Shown piece by piece: positions 61,946 through 64,000 of a stretch of 64,000 bases of DNA (the first letter of the stretch is position 1; every line of letters begins with the position of its first letter). The DNA lies in NCBI RefSeq assembly GCF_011742875.1, contig NZ_JAAQTL010000002.1, positions 62,001 to 126,000 of the forward strand. The letters run 5' to 3'. A program made the translations under genes and the position numbers. A model generated the notes under the pieces. It made no database searches and was not told the origin of the DNA. It worked only from the letters and a program-made list of their open reading frames with translations. Source of the stretch: Luteibacter yeojuensis (GTDB taxonomy: Bacteria; Pseudomonadota; Gammaproteobacteria; Xanthomonadales; Rhodanobacteraceae).

Positions 61946-63364
61946 TCAGCCGGCCTGCACGGTCTCGGACAGACCGTACTTGCGCAGCTTCTCGACCAGC
62001 GTGGTGCGCTGGACGCGGAGCAGCTTGGCCGCGTGGGCCACGACGCCGTTGGCCGAGTTCAGCGCCTGGCGAATAAGGCCGATCTCGATGCCGGCGAGGT
62101 GGTCCTTCAGGTCCAGGCCGCCCTGCGGAAGGACGGAGGGGTCGCCCTCGCCCGCATAACCGAAGGACTCGACCACCTCGGGCTCGGCTTCCATCATCGC
62201 GATGAGCGCCGCACCGGAGACTTCTTCCACCGGCAGCGCGCCGCGGTATTTCTCGGGGAGGTCCGCCGCGCGCACTTCGCCGTGCGGCATGAGGATGGCC
62301 ATGCGCTCGACCAGGTTCGACAGCTCGCGCACATTGCCGGGCCAGGCATGGCGGCACAGGGCACCCATGGCGCTGGGGGTGAAGCGGACGGAGGACAAGC
62401 CGCGCTGGACGAGGCGCTGGTTGAACTCGGCGATGAGCGCCGGGAGGTCTTCCAGCCGCTGGCGCAGCGGTGGCATTTCCAGCGGGAACACGCTGAGGCG
62501 GTAGAACAGGTCCTCACGGAAGCTGCCCCGCTCGATCGCACTCTCGAGGTCGCGATGGGTCGCGGCGATGATGCGCACGTCGCAGCGCTGCGGACGGTTG
62601 CCGCCCACGCGCTCGAACACGCGCTCCTGCAGCACGCGGAGCAGCTTCACCTGCATCGGCAGGCTCATGTCCCCGATCTCGTCGAGGAACAGGGTACCGC
62701 CCTCGGCCATCTCGAAACGGCCCTTGCGGGTATTGATGGCCCCCGTGAAGGCGCCCTTCTCGTGGCCGAACAGTTCGCTCTCGAGCAATTCGGCGGGAAT
62801 GGCCCCGCAGTTGATGGCGACGAACGGCTTGTCGCGGCGCGGCGAGCAGTCGTGGATGGTGCGGGCGACCAGTTCCTTGCCCGACCCGGATTCGCCGAGC
62901 ACGAGCACGCTGGAATCGAACGGCGCCACCTGGCGGATCAGCCCGTTCACGCGCTGCATCGGGCCCGACTGGCCGACGAAGCGGCGGCTGGCGTGCACCG
63001 GTTCCATGCGCGACTGCAGGGCGCGCAGCGCTTCGGAAAGGCGCTCGTAACGCAGCGGCATGTCGATCAGTTCCACGTTGTTGCTGCGCGCGTCGTCGGC
63101 GATCAGGGAAGTGGCCAGCGGGGAATCCGCGGCAACCAGCATCGGCAGGCTCTTTCCGCCCCGGCTGACGGTGGCGAGGTGCCCTTCCAGTTCGGTCTCG
63201 TCCTCCACGGTGCCGACGTACACGCCGCGCCAGCTCTCGGCCAGTTCGGCGGGTTGGAGGCGGTTGGCGAGCACCGGGCGGTAGCCCAGGAAAGCGAGCG
63301 CCGAAACGACGCTCTCGGCGCGGGAAGCGTCGGACTCGACAACGAGAAACTGGGAAGACTTCAC
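61946..63364 (-). CDS. fleQ: Sigma-54-dependent flagellar master regulator FleQ
   Basis: A 472-residue enhancer-binding protein. The N-terminal 120 residues are a FleQ-type atypical receiver. The AAA+ domain carries Walker A GESGSGKE (157-164), the sigma-54-contact loop GAFTGA (204-209) and GGTLFLDEIGDM. A Fis-type helix-turn-helix is at the C terminus (VVAHAAKLLRVQRTTLVEKLRKYGL). A GTG start at 63364 has GAGG 8 nt upstream. It activates the sigma-54 promoters seen ahead of fliE, fliL and fliN. In Pseudomonas it also binds c-di-GMP. Confidence 0.95.
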   Translation of the reverse strand: MKSSQFLVVESDASRAESVVSALAFLGYRPVLANRLQPAELAESWRGVYVGTVEDETELEGHLATVSRGGKSLPMLVAADSPLATSLIADDARSNNVELIDMPLRYERLSEALRALQSRMEPVHASRRFVGQSGPMQRVNGLIRQVAPFDSSVLVLGESGSGKELVARTIHDCSPRRDKPFVAINCGAIPAELLESELFGHEKGAFTGAINTRKGRFEMAEGGTLFLDEIGDMSLPMQVKLLRVLQERVFERVGGNRPQRCDVRIIAATHRDLESAIERGSFREDLFYRLSVFPLEMPPLRQRLEDLPALIAEFNQRLVQRGLSSVRFTPSAMGALCRHAWPGNVRELSNLVERMAILMPHGEVRAADLPEKYRGALPVEEVSGAALIAMMEAEPEVVESFGYAGEGDPSVLPQGGLDLKDHLAGIEIGLIRQALNSANGVVAHAAKLLRVQRTTLVEKLRKYGLSETVQAG

Positions 63365-63597
63365 CGTGAATACCTCGCGTTCATGCCTTGGATCGAAGGG
63401 CTCGAACGGGTTCCGCGATGGAATCCCGTCGGCTTCATTGCCAAGGTATCAATCAAGGAGCGTGCCAACGCCGGAATTCCGACGCACGCGAGCCGAAATT
63501 GACGTGGTGGCGCGGCGCGCGGAGGTGTGGGGCAACCCGCCGGAGAGGTCCGGCGAGTGCTCGCGGCATGTGGGTCGCGCCCAGCGTGACGGTCGGC

Positions 63598-63658
63598 GTC
63601 ACGAATGTGACGCGGGACGCCACGCGACGTTCTTACGTCACGTGACGCAAAAGGTCAC
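63598..63658. promoter_or_regulatory. Cluster of GTCAC/GTGAC half-sites upstream of fleQ
   Basis: GTGAC or GTCAC occurs at 63586, 63598, 63607, 63637, 63642 and 63654. The pair at 63598-63611 (GTCAC-GAAT-GTGAC) and the palindrome CGTCACGTGACG at 63636-63647 are the clearest dyads. The first has the GTCA-N6-TGAC form recalled for FleQ boxes. They lie 220-300 bp upstream of the fleQ start in an otherwise gene-free 421-bp gap. Confidence 0.4.
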
Positions 63659-63668
63659 TTCGCTTAGG

Positions 63669-63715
63669 GCAAGCTTGCCCGCCGCCGCGGGATCGCCGCT
63701 GAAGCGGCTCCCACA
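63669..63715. repeat. Half copy of the GTGGGAGCC interspersed repeat
   Basis: GCAAGCTTGCCCGCCGCCGC is followed by ATCGCCGCTGAAGCGGCTCC and CACA (63692-63715). This is the centre plus right arm of the 835-922 element, with no left arm. It lies between fleQ and the PilZ-like gene. Confidence 0.7.
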
Positions 63716-63785
63716 TAAAGCAGGACCCGTTGCGGGACCCGGCCAGGCCAGCGTCCCAGCCCACCGGCAAACTTGTCGTATCGGC

Positions 63786-64000
63786 TCAGGATTCGCTTTC
63801 GGCGGGTCGTGACTGGGCCCGCGCCTCGGCGACCTGGCGCCGGTGCTGACGGAAAACCAGGCGCTCGATGCCATCGCGAACGGCCTCGGAAAGCCCCTCG
63901 AAGCCGACGAAGCCCTTGCCGTCGGTAGGCCCGGCCAGGCGCACCCCGGGCAGTTCCAACGGCAGTGCCCGGCAGGTGTCGAAGTGAATTTTCAGCATCA
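63786..64000 (-). CDS. C-terminal fragment of a PilZ-like protein (5' end outside window)
   Basis: The frame runs to the right edge and ends with TGA at 63786-63788. The visible residues include KGFVGFEGLSEAVRDGIERLVFRQHRRQ, which resembles the end of PilZ domains, where a helix follows the last strand. PilZ genes adjoin flagellar regulators in several polar flagellates and could couple c-di-GMP to motility. The RxxxR and DxSxxG c-di-GMP motifs would be outside the window, so the assignment is tentative. Confidence 0.5.
   Translation of the reverse strand, partial: MLKIHFDTCRALPLELPGVRLAGPTDGKGFVGFEGLSEAVRDGIERLVFRQHRRQVAEARAQSRPAESES

Overview
This 64 kb window is GC-rich chromosomal DNA from a gammaproteobacterium, most likely the Xanthomonadales (Rhodanobacteraceae such as Luteibacter, Dyella or Rhodanobacter). 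This rests on a Xanthomonas/Caulobacter-type carbohydrate TonB receptor, a polar-flagellum gene order ending in motCD, parA-like, cheW-like, cheW and DUF2802 genes, a FleQ-type regulator, and interspersed CTGTAGGAGCCGCTATAGCGG hairpin repeats. No rRNA, tRNA, CRISPR array or intact transposon was seen.

Left part (1-6.9 kb, + strand): the tail of a small membrane-protein gene, a DUF3106 protein, a YdjA-like nitroreductase, a 5'-3' exonuclease-like protein, an ADP-sugar Nudix hydrolase and dnaE. From 21.16 down to 6.95 kb (- strand) lies a compact amino-sugar and sulfation locus. In transcription order it is glucokinase, GH20 hexosaminidase, TonB receptor, APC permease, GH2 exo-beta-glucosaminidase-like enzyme, LacI regulator, sulfotransferase, and a fused ATP sulfurylase/APS kinase. 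A perfect 14-bp palindrome sits on its promoter. The locus lies between dnaE and accA, which are neighbours in many Gammaproteobacteria. accA, a VOC protein and a NYN-domain protein follow on the + strand.

Middle part (23.9-37.2 kb): a LysR gene is divergent from an operon for a MexEF-OprN-like tripartite efflux pump, an old-yellow-enzyme reductase and two glutathione transferases. Next is a divergent pair of a CMD/AhpD-like gene and a TetR regulator with two inverted-repeat operators. A stretch with a decayed VOC gene and a possibly frameshifted small membrane protein follows, then a TMEM175-like channel and yaeQ.

Right part (36.7-64 kb, - strand): a nearly complete flagellar/chemotaxis cluster. 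In transcription order it is a PilZ-like fragment, fleQ, fliEFGHIJK, fliLM, fliNOPQR, flhB, flhA, flhF, fleN, fliA, cheY, cheZ, cheA, motC, motD, parA-like, cheW-like, cheW and DUF2802. Three sigma-54 -24/-12 promoters are readable ahead of fliE, fliL and fliN. An 18-bp tandem array framed by inverted repeat half-elements separates fliM from fliN, and a second palindromic repeat lies inside the 5' end of fliP. The cluster encodes the basal body, export gate, motor switch, motor, flagellar number control and the chemotaxis relay for a polar flagellum.
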